From positions 310,001-374,000 of the forward strand of contig CAZQOQ010000036.1 of NCBI GenBank assembly GCA_964595205.1: 64,000 nt of DNA, given 5' to 3'. Position 1 is the stretch's first letter, and every line of letters starts with the position of its first letter. The translations under genes were made by a program, and so were the position numbers. Source of the stretch: JADKIH01 sp964595205. Lineage in GTDB: Bacteria > Bacteroidota > Bacteroidia > AKYH767-A > 2013-40CM-41-45. The notes beneath the pieces are model-generated. The model saw only the letters and a program-made list of their open reading frames with translations. It had not been told where the DNA came from and did not search any database. Shown here piece after piece: positions 27,254 to 36,360 of this stretch.

Positions 27254-29686
27254 CTATTCTTTTGCAAAAGTTCTGGAAGCTTCCGTTTGCAAATCGCTGT
27301 AATTTTCTTTACCGGTACTGACTTTTACAAAGGATATATTACCGCCTTTAAATTCACCTGGTGATTTGTATAACTGGCTTACATTATCACCACTATCGAA
27401 TCCAACACAGAGACCGTCACCTACAAGAGTAAATTTTCCAACTTGTGCACGCATAGGCCCACTCGCAACTACTTTATCGTTTATATAAAGTTTTGCAGTG
27501 CCAATTGATTCGCCATGTTCGCCGGTTTTTTCTTTAGTGAATTCCATTCCGACTGTATATTTACCTGGTTTAATTGCCGCCGATACCAATTGCTGTTCGG
27601 GTTTAATTCCAAGAAAATTATAAACGTAATATAATTTGTGATCTTTAATAAACAAACTATGTCCGCCAAAACGTGAGCCGTGTGCAAAAATAACTCCGGA
27701 TGCATTTGCATCTGTAATGTCAACATTGGCAATAATTTTAAATGATTTTCCTCTCACATTAACGGCTACTGCTTCAGGTACGGCACTGGTATGAGGATAA
27801 TATGTATAAATATCTCTTGGCTCTTCTTCAGTCGGTCGCTCAATATTAAGGATATCTGTTGCTGAACGATCATCGAGAGGAAGCGCAAAATTTTTAGTTG
27901 CTTCTTCCATGTACAATTTTTTCAATGCCTCCAGTTTTTCAGGGTTTTCTTTTGCAAGATCATTGGATTCGGAACGGTCGACTTCAACGTGATATAGTTC
28001 CCACTTATCCTGATCGAAATGTCCTTTTCCTGTGAGTGGTGCATGTACGGCAACTGCTTTCCATCCATCCTGCCAGATTGCACGAGTTCCAAGCATCGTA
28101 TAATATTGAACATGCTTTTGAGTCGGATCATCCGGTTTTGCATCGAAGGTATATTTCATAGAAACACCTGATAATGGATATTGTTCAACACCATTATAAA
28201 CTTTAGGCATTTCAAGTCCGCATATTTCTAAAATCGTTGGAACGATATCTACTGCATGATGATATTGGTTTCGAACTTCTCCATGCGCTTTGATTCCCTT
28301 TGGCCAGGAAATAACCAAAGGGTCGGCAGTTCCACCTGAATAATTTGAATATCGCTTGAACATTTTGAAAGGAGCAGAAAAAGCAGCAGCCCATCCTGTT
28401 GGATAATGTTCATAGGTGTTAGGTCCGCCTAACTCGTCAATTAATTTCATATTCTCTGCCAAGTCATCAGGGTATCCATTAAAAAATTTATTTTCATTTA
28501 CGGATCCACTCGGACTACCTTCCCCGGAAGCACCGTTGTCGGCTGCATAGAAAATAATTGTATTATCATATTGACCGGAAGCTTTTAAGTAATCAATCAC
28601 TCGGCCAATTTGTACATCCGTATATTCAGAGAAAGCAGCAAATACTTCGCACAGCCGGGAAAATAATTTCTTTTCTTCAGGATTCAACGAATCCCATGGA
28701 CGAACATAATCTGCCGGGTTTGCCTGATCTGCCGGCATTGGATTAAATTCAGTGAGTTTTGTATCCTTTGGTAATATGCCTTTTTCAATCATGCGTGGTA
28801 ATACCCATTTACGATATGCATCGTAACCATCATCAAATTTACCTTTGTATTTCGCAATAAAATCTTTCGGAGCCTGGTGAGGGGCATGATTAGCACCGGG
28901 ACAATACCACATGAACCAGGGCTTAGAAGGATTAGCAGATTTTTGATCGCCGATCATTTTGATCGCCTGTTCGGCCAAGTCTTTCGATAAATGATATCCC
29001 TGTTCCGGGCCATAAGGCTGTTCGATAGCGTGATTATCTTCGGTAAGGTCGGGGTAGAACTGATTCGTTTCACCGCCAATGAAACCATAAAAACGATCGT
29101 AACCTTGTTGACACGGCCACTGACTCTTGTTGGCGCCGGCGGATAAATCTGTTTCAGGAACATTATGATCTTTTCCCAACCAGAAAGTACTCCATCCATT
29201 GTCATTTAATATTTGTGCCATCGTAACACACTGTTTAGGTAATTGGCAACTGTATCCCGGAAATCCATTAGCTCCTTCCGTAATTGAACCCATGCCATTC
29301 AGGTTATGATTACGGCCGGTATTAATACAGGAACGCGTAGGTGAACAAAGTGCAACTGTATGCCATTGGGTATATGTCAAACCTTCCGCCGCCAGTTTAT
29401 CCATTGTCGGCATATTTATTCTTCCGCCGTATGGCGACCATGCACCTAATCCTGTATCATCATATAATATGAAGAGAATATTCGGTGAACCTGCAGGCGC
29501 TTTCTTTCTAATGTAAGGTGTCCAATCTGCTTTCGAATCCCGCACATCAAGTTTGATGTCGCCTTTAAAAGCTGTTATTGATTTTTCGTTTTTTGCATCT
29601 TGATTTTGCTGAGATTGATTGCAGCTGAATGTTATCAATGAAAAAACATAAATCAGCAGTAGATTAATTTTAGATTTTAGTCTCAT
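27254..29686 (-). CDS. Arylsulfatase lipoprotein with C-terminal lectin-like domain
   Basis: An 810-residue sulfatase. The signal ends in a lipobox (LITFSC, Cys22), so it is probably a membrane-anchored lipoprotein. Catalytic features are 'LFILYDDTGLGAW' (Asp76, Asp77), C114-S-P-T-R118, 'GKDHNVP' and 'AADNGASGEG'. The C-terminal ~150 residues (IIANVDI, GSRFGGHSLFIKDHKLYYVYN) parallel the lectin-like end of the 804-residue sulfatase, so the two are diverged paralogues. It stands alone on its strand between a barrel pseudogene fragment and the SHOCT gene. No formylglycine-generating enzyme is nearby. Confidence 0.9.
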   Translation of the reverse strand: MRLKSKINLLLIYVFSLITFSCNQSQQNQDAKNEKSITAFKGDIKLDVRDSKADWTPYIRKKAPAGSPNILFILYDDTGLGAWSPYGGRINMPTMDKLAAEGLTYTQWHTVALCSPTRSCINTGRNHNLNGMGSITEGANGFPGYSCQLPKQCVTMAQILNDNGWSTFWLGKDHNVPETDLSAGANKSQWPCQQGYDRFYGFIGGETNQFYPDLTEDNHAIEQPYGPEQGYHLSKDLAEQAIKMIGDQKSANPSKPWFMWYCPGANHAPHQAPKDFIAKYKGKFDDGYDAYRKWVLPRMIEKGILPKDTKLTEFNPMPADQANPADYVRPWDSLNPEEKKLFSRLCEVFAAFSEYTDVQIGRVIDYLKASGQYDNTIIFYAADNGASGEGSPSGSVNENKFFNGYPDDLAENMKLIDELGGPNTYEHYPTGWAAAFSAPFKMFKRYSNYSGGTADPLVISWPKGIKAHGEVRNQYHHAVDIVPTILEICGLEMPKVYNGVEQYPLSGVSMKYTFDAKPDDPTQKHVQYYTMLGTRAIWQDGWKAVAVHAPLTGKGHFDQDKWELYHVEVDRSESNDLAKENPEKLEALKKLYMEEATKNFALPLDDRSATDILNIERPTEEEPRDIYTYYPHTSAVPEAVAVNVRGKSFKIIANVDITDANASGVIFAHGSRFGGHSLFIKDHKLYYVYNFLGIKPEQQLVSAAIKPGKYTVGMEFTKEKTGEHGESIGTAKLYINDKVVASGPMRAQVGKFTLVGDGLCVGFDSGDNVSQLYKSPGEFKGGNISFVKVSTGKENYSDLQTEASRTFAKE

Positions 29687-29850
29687 ATAATCTTAATTTA
29701 TATCGTCGAATTATTTTGATTGTAATCGAGATCGAATTTAGAAATATATAAAACTAAAACAAATCAATTTCAAATTAATAATGACTTTGTTTCCGGAATA
29801 AATTCAAGAAAAGAAAAACGTTCCGCTTATACGAAAGGCAGGCTACAGAA

Positions 29851-30345
29851 TTACAATTTTTGCAATAAGGCCGCTTTCTTGATGTCGAACTCCTGTTGAT
29901 TTATAATTTTCGTATCGAGCAGTTCTTTTAATTGTTTTAAACTACTGACAGCTTTTTCTTTTTCAGCTTCCGCATTTGTCAGGTTGTCAAGTTTTGCCTT
30001 CATAGTGGCATTCTCGTTAGCCAGCATTGTTAAACTGTCCTTTTGTCCAGTCAGAACCTGATTCCTTGATGCTCTTAAAGAATCAATTAATTCAGATGTT
30101 CTTTTTGGGTCGAACTTGTAGAGAAAAACTTTTTCCTTGATCACAGAATACATACTGTCATAAGCAACATACTGTTTATAGATTGAATCATGTTTTGCTG
30201 AAAGGCTTGTATATAGTTTTTGAACAGAGTCTTTAGAAGCAGTACAGTCTTTAAGACTTGTTTCGAGATCTTTTTTGCTCTGTGCGCTTGAAGAAATTAC
30301 AGCAGTAATTAATGCTGCAAACACTAGAATGAGTTTTGTTTTCAT
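29851..30345 (-). CDS. Exported coiled-coil protein with SHOCT-like C-terminus
   Basis: A 164-residue protein. A signal peptide (MKTKLILVFAALITAVISSSAQ) is followed by a long Lys/Glu/Ser-rich helical region with heptad spacing (about 23-125) and a final 'LKQLKELLDTKIINQQEFDIKKAALL', which matches the short C-terminal SHOCT motif. The role is unknown; SHOCT is often an oligomerisation or peptide-binding tail. It sits between the sulfatase and the barrel pair on the same strand, about 135 nt from the latter. Confidence 0.65.
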   Translation of the reverse strand: MKTKLILVFAALITAVISSSAQSKKDLETSLKDCTASKDSVQKLYTSLSAKHDSIYKQYVAYDSMYSVIKEKVFLYKFDPKRTSELIDSLRASRNQVLTGQKDSLTMLANENATMKAKLDNLTNAEAEKEKAVSSLKQLKELLDTKIINQQEFDIKKAALLQKL

Positions 30346-30481
30346 GGTTTTTATAATCAGTTTATTATTTTAAAGTTAAAATTATTAGCAGATAAACATA
30401 ATAAATATGACATAGTATTGCATATTAAATGATAATTATCATATCACTTTAGCTGGCCTGTTTAAAAGAAAATAGTCTTAC

Positions 30482-31189
30482 TTATTTCCCAAGTTTAAAT
30501 GCAAGACCGCCACCTATACCAAATTGCAGCATGGAAGAATAGGTGCTAACGCCGGCTCCGGCGCCACCTGTGCCAAAATATAATCCGCCGCCGACTGATT
30601 GCACCGCTGAAAGTAGCTGTCCCTGTAATTTGATTGCAACTTTTTCAGATGCCCAGATATTAAGACCCAATCTTATACCCCATGCAAACTTGGTTCCGCT
30701 TTGACTGTCTCCTGATTCGGGATCTTTTACACTTGCGAACAAAGCACCGGCCATTAATCCGCCATAGCCTTCTACCTTTCCTCCCGGCTTTTGCATATGC
30801 CTTCCAAAAGCGAGCATAGCATAATTGAGTGACAAATCTAATTCCGTTGTTTTAGGAATGAGAAAGCTGCTGGTAAGGTATGTCGTTGGAGCAGTCGTTG
30901 ATTGCCCGATCCACAGGAGTTCAACTCCGTAGTTGGGCTTCACCATAAATTCAATTCCGGCACCATATTGAATGCCCCCTTTTATTTTGCCTTCGTAATA
31001 ATTATATGAATCATAGGTGGAACTGAAACTGTCATCAAAGGTATAGATACCATAGACGTTAATTCTTTTTTCCATTCCAGGAGAAGAAGGTGCCGGTACA
31101 GGCTTTGCAACCGGCGCTATTGTATCCTGAGCGAAAGCAGAAGAATTCAAGAGAATTGCAATTAGTATTGCAGGTAGAATTTTTTTCAT
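30482..31189 (-). CDS. Small outer-membrane barrel, 'KRINLYG' paralogue 2
   Basis: A 235-residue protein starting at MKKILPAILIAILLNSSAFAQ; the longer frame from ATG 31237 would put 16 polar residues before the signal and is not preferred. Mature N-terminus: a Pro-rich stretch (PVAKPVPAPSSPG), then 'KRINVYGIYTFDD'. The second half is nearly the same as the 32297-32947 protein (LYFGTGG.GAGVSTYSSMLQF.IGGGLAF). It follows the 31253-32026 barrel gene by 63 nt on the same strand, so it is probably the second gene of a two-gene unit. Confidence 0.75.
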   Translation of the reverse strand: MKKILPAILIAILLNSSAFAQDTIAPVAKPVPAPSSPGMEKRINVYGIYTFDDSFSSTYDSYNYYEGKIKGGIQYGAGIEFMVKPNYGVELLWIGQSTTAPTTYLTSSFLIPKTTELDLSLNYAMLAFGRHMQKPGGKVEGYGGLMAGALFASVKDPESGDSQSGTKFAWGIRLGLNIWASEKVAIKLQGQLLSAVQSVGGGLYFGTGGAGAGVSTYSSMLQFGIGGGLAFKLGK

Positions 31190-31252
31190 GACTTTATTGA
31201 TTTTGTATTTAGGCGATTTGCTTTTAGAAAATATCATTCTTCTGTTCCATGA

Positions 31253-32026
31253 CTAAAACCTGAATCCCAGGTGTATCATATAACGAAACCCAAATGTGGT
31301 AGTATTGGTAGTTCCGCTCTTTTCATACTCTGTATCATCAATGACTAGACTGTAACCGGGAATTTTATCAGACAATGCATCATTGATCTTTTTGAATAAT
31401 TCTTCCTCGTCGTCCGGATCGAGTGTAGTGCTTAATTTAGTTTTTAAATTATAGGTTGAAAGTCCGGGTCCCATGAGGATTAAATCGATTGCAACCCTCC
31501 GCCACAAGATAAACTGATAACCAAATTCTCCGCCGAAAGTACTGATCGATATTGAAAAATCAGTGGTAACATCTCTAGTCGTATTTAACGTCCATGTATT
31601 CTTTCGATTAAAATAATTGAAAGAATAATAAGGAGCCAGGTAAACACCCCTCGGAGAATTATGTCTGTTCTCATTTCGTAAATAAAAACGATATTCCGTC
31701 GAAACATGATATCCTTTCTCTGACGTGGAACTCCCAAGCTGAATCGAATCGTTTACATTTATCGTCCCGGGCAGAAGTTTCGGCAGCGATACCCTGCCCA
31801 CATCAATTGTAATGCTGTTATGTTCTCCGATCGTTCGCTCATAGCCAAATATCAACGCTTTGCCGCCAAATAAAAGAGGATTTGTAATGTTGAAACGAAC
31901 TGTATTTTTTAAACTTTTCTGGCTGGTAATTTCAGGCCTGGATGTGTCCTGTTGTGCAATCGAAAGATGATGTGTGAAAAACAACAAACTGAAAACAAGT
32001 AATGAATATTTGATCAAATACTTCAT
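31253..32026 (-). CDS. Small outer-membrane barrel, intact parent of the pseudogene fragment
   Basis: A 257-residue protein with signal peptide MKYLIKYSLLVFSLLFFTHHLSIAQ. Key blocks: 'NTVRFNITNPLLFGGKALIFGYERTIGEHNSITIDVG', the strand pair 'YHVSTEYRFYL' and 'GVYLAPYYSFNYF', and the C-terminal strand 'TTTFGFRYMIHLGFRF' ending in Phe as expected for Bam recognition. It is a paralogue of the 26246-27013 protein. It is likely co-transcribed with the barrel gene at 30482-31189. The function is unknown. Confidence 0.72.
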   Translation of the reverse strand: MKYLIKYSLLVFSLLFFTHHLSIAQQDTSRPEITSQKSLKNTVRFNITNPLLFGGKALIFGYERTIGEHNSITIDVGRVSLPKLLPGTINVNDSIQLGSSTSEKGYHVSTEYRFYLRNENRHNSPRGVYLAPYYSFNYFNRKNTWTLNTTRDVTTDFSISISTFGGEFGYQFILWRRVAIDLILMGPGLSTYNLKTKLSTTLDPDDEEELFKKINDALSDKIPGYSLVIDDTEYEKSGTTNTTTFGFRYMIHLGFRF

Positions 32027-32296
32027 GTGAGATTAGGTGTGAAATAGTATAAGATTGCAAAGTAAATTAAATAATTGTCTTTTAAAAATGATATTAATCT
32101 TTAAGGTTTTGACATAGAATATTATTCGTTCATACTGAATACGCCGAATTTATCGCAGAATATAAGAAATATTCTCAAGTTAAGTGAATTTTTTTCATCT
32201 TATTTAATAGTCATGTCATTTGGAAAATTCAATAGTAATTATACATTTGCCGGAAATTATATCGGGTACAATAGTACTGTTTTTAAATATTAAGGC

Positions 32297-32947
32297 ATGA
32301 AAAAAGCGATCCTCTCTTTTATCCTCATTTCATTTGCATTTACATCCGTTCTCGCCCAGGGAAAGCGTATTAATCTTTATGGTGCTTATGTATTCGACGA
32401 TGAAGTAACTTCCAGTTATGATTCTTATAATTACTTTAATGGTAAGATCGTAGGTGGATTTCAGTATGGTGCGGGCCTTGAATTCATGAAGGGTGATGAA
32501 TTTGGAATTGAATTGTTGTGGATCGGTCAAAGCACAACCGCTCCAACGTATTACAATTACGGATATGCCTTTGAAAGATATGCAACTCTTAATGTTGACC
32601 TCAATTATGCCATGCTGGGCCTGACACAACACATGCAAAAACCGGGTACTAAGATCGAGGGATTCGGAGGTATTATGCTTGGTTGCCTGTTTGCCGGAGT
32701 TGAAAACCCGGAAACCGGAAGCAGCGACAGTTCCGAGAAATTTGCATGGGGATTAAGACTTGGAGGTAATTTCTGGACTTCCGACAGAGTAGCGTTAAAA
32801 ATTGAAACTCAGATTCTTTCAGCAGTTCAGGGTGCCGGAGGTTCATTGTATTTTGGAACCGGCGGTTCAGGCGCAGGCGTGAGCACTTATTCTTCCATGC
32901 TCCAGTTCAGCATTGGCGGAGGACTTGCCTTTAACCTCAGTAAATAA
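32297..32947 (+). CDS. Small outer-membrane barrel, 'KRINLYG' paralogue 3
   Basis: A 216-residue protein with signal peptide MKKAILSFILISFAFTSVLAQ, directly followed by 'GKRINLYGAYVFDDEVTSSYDS'. It is the closest relative of the 30482-31189 protein: the last 40 residues differ at only a few positions, including 'FGTGGSGAGVSTYSSMLQFS'. It is divergent from the minus-strand barrel pair across a 270-nt AT-rich gap that must hold both promoters. A DUF4136 lipoprotein and another barrel follow on the same strand. Confidence 0.75.
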   Translation: MKKAILSFILISFAFTSVLAQGKRINLYGAYVFDDEVTSSYDSYNYFNGKIVGGFQYGAGLEFMKGDEFGIELLWIGQSTTAPTYYNYGYAFERYATLNVDLNYAMLGLTQHMQKPGTKIEGFGGIMLGCLFAGVENPETGSSDSSEKFAWGLRLGGNFWTSDRVALKIETQILSAVQGAGGSLYFGTGGSGAGVSTYSSMLQFSIGGGLAFNLSK

Positions 32948-33045
32948 CTTGTTTGATGATCTCTTTACCCTACCGATATGAGATTAATCAATCGACTTAA
33001 AATTTTAATTACATATATTTACATACCTATAAAATAAAGTTAATA

Positions 33046-33648
33046 ATGAAAAGAATTTTATTTCCACTTGCTGTTGTTGCCATCTTGTTCACAGCATGCG
33101 TCAAACAACCCGACTATGATGTGCTCACATCAAAAGCACTTGTTGTCACCAATCATGACGCAAATGCAAAATTTACCAGTTACCAGACATATTATTTGCC
33201 GGATTTCGTTGGTGAAATTTCCGATGACCCGCTTGATTCTATTCTGGACAACGTCACTGCTGCGCCTATTCTTGAAACGATCAGAAATAATATGAATTCC
33301 AGAGGATATACTGAAACTCAGAGTTCGGACAGTGCGGATCTTGGAATCAGGGTAGTTACTATTACCGTTACCACAGTCGGTACTTATTATCCCGGCTACT
33401 GGTGGGGCTATGGCGGATATTATCCGTATTATCCTTATTACCCTTATTCTTACACATATTCTTATACAACCGGAAGTATGATTATAGAATTGATTGATTT
33501 GAAGAATGCCAATGATGTGACCGGGAAAGCTAATGTTGTATGGACAAGTTTCAGTAATGGTGTTTTGGGAACTACCAGCACGTCAAAACTTGCAACCGAC
33601 GCAATTAATCAGTCATTTAAACAATCGCCTTATATTCAGGCTAACTAA
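33046..33648 (+). CDS. DUF4136-family lipoprotein with Tyr/Pro-rich insert
   Basis: A 200-residue lipoprotein. The signal ends in 'ILFTAC' (lipobox, Cys18). 'NAKFTSYQTYYLPDFVGEI' is the DUF4136 opening, and 'SMIIELIDLKNAN...NVVWTS' the second conserved block. Between them (about residues 113-142) is a Tyr/Pro/Gly-rich tract of YPYY and YSYT repeats, much richer in Tyr than the equivalent in the 2831-3388 protein. It precedes a barrel gene by 24 nt on the same strand, so the two are probably a functional pair in the outer membrane. Confidence 0.8.
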   Translation: MKRILFPLAVVAILFTACVKQPDYDVLTSKALVVTNHDANAKFTSYQTYYLPDFVGEISDDPLDSILDNVTAAPILETIRNNMNSRGYTETQSSDSADLGIRVVTITVTTVGTYYPGYWWGYGGYYPYYPYYPYSYTYSYTTGSMIIELIDLKNANDVTGKANVVWTSFSNGVLGTTSTSKLATDAINQSFKQSPYIQAN

Positions 33649-33672
33649 TTATTCACTAAAAATATTATAATC

Positions 33673-34317
33673 ATGATTCGTAAAATATATTCTCTCCTTT
33701 TTATCATACTTTTTGGAAGCATTGTCTCCAAAGCACAAACAGCAGGAAGCACTGCCGGCTCCGCATTTGATAACTTCTTTACATTTGGCTGGGATGTAAA
33801 TATTCCAATGGGAACCAAATATGTTGAAGAAACCAGTTTCGCCGGCGGTAAAATAGAATACAGGAAGATGCTCGCTAACGTCGATAACCTTTCTCTTGGT
33901 TTTGATTTTTCGTGGAATTCATATCATGAATATAAATCATACCAGACGTATTCATACAATGCCACTACCGATATCACGACTGATTTGTATAAGTATAATT
34001 ATACTCTGCCATTGGCTATTACAGTTCATAAATATTTCCCATCAGGCAAGGGGGTTTTTATTCCCTATGGTGGCGTAGGTCTTGGGGCTATGTACAGCAG
34101 GCCAAGCCTGATATTCAATATCTATGAATTATATGAAGACAACTGGGGATTTTTAATTCGTCCCGAATTGGGCACAATCATTAAGTTTGATCCTACCAGC
34201 AGCGTAGGGGCCATGATTGGTGTTCGTTATAGCTTTTCTACTAACAAGGAAGAAGCTTTTAATATAGACAATCTCGAATCTTTAGGATTTAATTTAGGTC
34301 TGTGCTGGACGTATTAA
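33673..34317 (+). CDS. Outer-membrane beta-barrel protein paired with DUF4136
   Basis: A 214-residue protein. A signal peptide (MIRKIYSLLFIILFGSIVSKAQ) is followed by 'FFTFGWDVNIPMGTKYVEETSFAGGKIEYRKML' and alternating strands, ending in 'SLGFNLGLCWTY' with a terminal aromatic residue. This fits the porin-family/OmpW-like small-barrel pattern of the Bacteroidota. It starts 24 nt after the DUF4136 stop and ends before a strong terminator. Confidence 0.7.
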   Translation: MIRKIYSLLFIILFGSIVSKAQTAGSTAGSAFDNFFTFGWDVNIPMGTKYVEETSFAGGKIEYRKMLANVDNLSLGFDFSWNSYHEYKSYQTYSYNATTDITTDLYKYNYTLPLAITVHKYFPSGKGVFIPYGGVGLGAMYSRPSLIFNIYELYEDNWGFLIRPELGTIIKFDPTSSVGAMIGVRYSFSTNKEEAFNIDNLESLGFNLGLCWTY

Positions 34318-34340
34318 AAAATTATGTTCTGAAAAACAAG

Positions 34341-34372
34341 AGCCGTCTGAAGTGAATCAGACGGCTTTTTTA
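34341..34372 (+). terminator. Rho-independent terminator
   Basis: AGCCGTCTGA (34341-34350) pairs perfectly with TCAGACGGCT (34357-34366) around a 6-nt loop and is followed by TTTTTT. It lies 23 nt past the barrel gene stop, between convergent genes. Confidence 0.9.
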
Positions 34373-34384
34373 TTTAATAAATAT

Positions 34385-35689
34385 TTATTGTTTTAAGATC
34401 CGGACTGCATCCGTGAAATAATCAGACTCTAACGTACAGATATAAAATCCTTGCTTCAAATTCTTTGTGTCAAAATATATCTTATGATTACCGGGTTCGT
34501 ATTCCTGTTCTGAAATAATGCCAATATTTTTCCCGCACTGATCAAAGAGTTTTATTTTGAATTGCGACTTTTCCGAAACTCTGAAACTGATCGTCAGATT
34601 TTCTGTCGAAGGATTGGGATAACAATTCAGGTTGGCAACACTTTTCTTCGGTTCGTCTATTGAATTAAGAAAGGATGCAATACCGGAATAGACCCAGGTC
34701 TCGGCATTTAAAGATGATACCCCCTGACCCCCAAATATGATCATCTTATCCTGCGATGCTATATATATATATGTATGTCCAAAACGCGGAGTTGGCTTGA
34801 CGGTTCCCTGCGGCAATGAATCCCATTTTTCTGAATCCAGGTTAAAGGCCCACAGATCGTCAAGCGCGCCTGAGGTATTGCCTTGGTTGAGCGCATTGCC
34901 TCCAAAGATAACCACGTTCCCGTTTCCGCAGTAAACATTCGAAGTAAAATGCCGGCCGGCCGGACGTTGAGCGGGTGTGTGATTGGTCCAGATATAAGTA
35001 TCAGAATTTAAAGTCCAGATATCATCAAGATTACCCGTGCTTTGACCACCGTAAACTATCATCTCTCTTCGATCAGAGGCAAAGCTCTGCGACGTCAGGC
35101 ATCTCAATAACGGGAAGATTGAATTTGATTGATCGCTCCACACATGAGTATCTACGTCAAACACCCATGTATCGTCAAACCTTCCGGAAGTGGTGAAGCC
35201 GGCGAATGAAACTAAATTACGTCTGACGGGGTCAAAAGCAGTTGCAGTTCCATATCGTTTCAGTGGCGCACCTGAAACATTCCCATCCGGAAATAATTCT
35301 TCCCACGTGCTGTCGTTAAGGTTAAATGCCCAAACGTCGTTATATAAAGCACTTCCATTTCCTGACCAGGCGATCATTCGATTTAACAGTGAATCATACA
35401 TGCAAATATGAGTATACCGTGGAGAGGGAGTTGCTAATGATGAGGGTGTAATTAACGACCATTCATTTGTGTTCAGGTTCAGTGACCAGGTTTCGTTTGA
35501 AACTCCCGTTGCGGTGAGTCCTCCAAACACAATCATCCTGTTGTTTACCTCATCATAAACTGCCGAAGCATTTGCCCGTGCGGTTATATTCCCTGTTGTG
35601 TTTAACTGCATCCAGCTCTGGGAAAAAGAATCTTCAGCGAAAAGGAAAATTATCAGTATTACGATGGATTTTTCAAACTTCGAAATCAT
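34385..35689 (-). CDS. Kelch-repeat protein with T9SS type A sorting domain
   Basis: A 434-residue secreted protein. A short signal (IVILIIFLFAEDSFSQ) is followed by six Kelch-type blades (about residues 30-340) with recurring motifs such as 'NNRMIVFGG', 'DDTWVFDVDTHVW' and 'DKMIIFGGQG'. The C-terminal ~85 residues (LNCYPNPSTENLTISF ... GFYICTLESDYFTDAVRILKQ) are a T9SS type A tail, directing export and surface attachment. The beta-propeller suggests binding to glycans or proteins; no catalytic residues are seen. It stands alone, convergent with the barrel gene and divergent from the 90-residue gene. Confidence 0.85.
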   Translation of the reverse strand: MISKFEKSIVILIIFLFAEDSFSQSWMQLNTTGNITARANASAVYDEVNNRMIVFGGLTATGVSNETWSLNLNTNEWSLITPSSLATPSPRYTHICMYDSLLNRMIAWSGNGSALYNDVWAFNLNDSTWEELFPDGNVSGAPLKRYGTATAFDPVRRNLVSFAGFTTSGRFDDTWVFDVDTHVWSDQSNSIFPLLRCLTSQSFASDRREMIVYGGQSTGNLDDIWTLNSDTYIWTNHTPAQRPAGRHFTSNVYCGNGNVVIFGGNALNQGNTSGALDDLWAFNLDSEKWDSLPQGTVKPTPRFGHTYIYIASQDKMIIFGGQGVSSLNAETWVYSGIASFLNSIDEPKKSVANLNCYPNPSTENLTISFRVSEKSQFKIKLFDQCGKNIGIISEQEYEPGNHKIYFDTKNLKQGFYICTLESDYFTDAVRILKQ

Positions 35690-35743
35690 GTACCAATTTA
35701 CGTAATTCTTATTAACTTTATTGTTTAAAATTCAATAAATATC

Positions 35744-36016
35744 ATGAAGAAATACCTTGTTATTTCAAAGCATACCGCCGAAGATTGCGAACTCGCAGTG
35801 AAACATTTCCGTGAACATCACGCCAGCTTTCTTACACATTTTAATTGGGGATGCTACGACGACGATCATACAGCGTACGCTTTTGTCGACACCGATAATC
35901 ACGAATCGGCACTAATGACCGTTCCGCCATTATTCAGAGAAAAAGCTAAAGCAATTATGGTTGTGAATTTTGACCCCAAAACCAAATCAGATCCAATGCA
36001 CGAAACAAATAGATAA
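35744..36016 (+). CDS. Small conserved-looking cytoplasmic protein, unknown
   Basis: A 90-residue protein without signal peptide, starting MKKYLVISKHTAEDCELAVKHF. The alternating beta-alpha pattern, an 'HFNWGCYDDDHTAYAFVD' core and 'EKAKAIMVVNFDP' near the end look like a compact ferredoxin-like or muconolactone-isomerase-like fold. I do not recognise a named family. It is a good coding candidate because of its balanced composition, ATG start and isolated position, with 343 nt of non-coding sequence after it. Confidence 0.6.
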   Translation: MKKYLVISKHTAEDCELAVKHFREHHASFLTHFNWGCYDDDHTAYAFVDTDNHESALMTVPPLFREKAKAIMVVNFDPKTKSDPMHETNR

Positions 36017-36360
36017 ATTTCGGCGATTGATATATTAAAGTTTTCCTCTTTGTTTTTTTATTCATACTGTGAATTTTATTTTTTAAAAAGTTATTGGGGA
36101 ATTTTTTGTCTTAAAATGTGAAATTTAATTCTCCTTTTATTTAAGAAAATCTGAATTTTAGTCTGTTTCCATTGGTACACTTATTTAATAATATCGGATG
36201 TAAGATTATCTGTTTAGGAGATTTTACAAAGAGAAATCCGAGAAAGAAATCCTTATAACTTAAACCGGCCAAAGCCGGCGAAAGGAAAACAGAAAATCAA
36301 AAACGCCCCTCGCTTCATGGCGAGGGGTCAATTAACTAACTTTTTAAAAAATTAATAACA
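36017..36360 (+). promoter_or_regulatory. 343-nt gap with a structured leader ahead of the two small disordered proteins
   Basis: Two hairpins lie in the last 100 nt before the start codon at 36361: CCGGC/GCCGG (36265-36269 and 36274-36278, 4-nt loop) and CCCCTCGC/GCGAGGGG (36306-36313 and 36320-36327, 6-nt loop TTCATG). The second is GC-rich in AT-rich surroundings and lacks a T-tract, so a 5'-UTR element or small RNA is more likely than a terminator. The rest of the gap (36017-36240) is AT-rich with nothing I can identify. Confidence 0.5.

Noticed and set aside
13032..29686. Polysaccharide-utilisation locus built on the sulfatases
   Set aside because: No SusC/SusD pair, glycoside hydrolase or sugar-responsive regulator accompanies the sulfatases; only barrel proteins and DUF2252 do.
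36306..36327. Rho-independent terminator of the 90-residue gene
   Set aside because: The stem is perfect, but no T-tract follows (TCAATTAAC) and it lies 290 nt beyond the stop and 34 nt before the next start, so a leader element is more likely.
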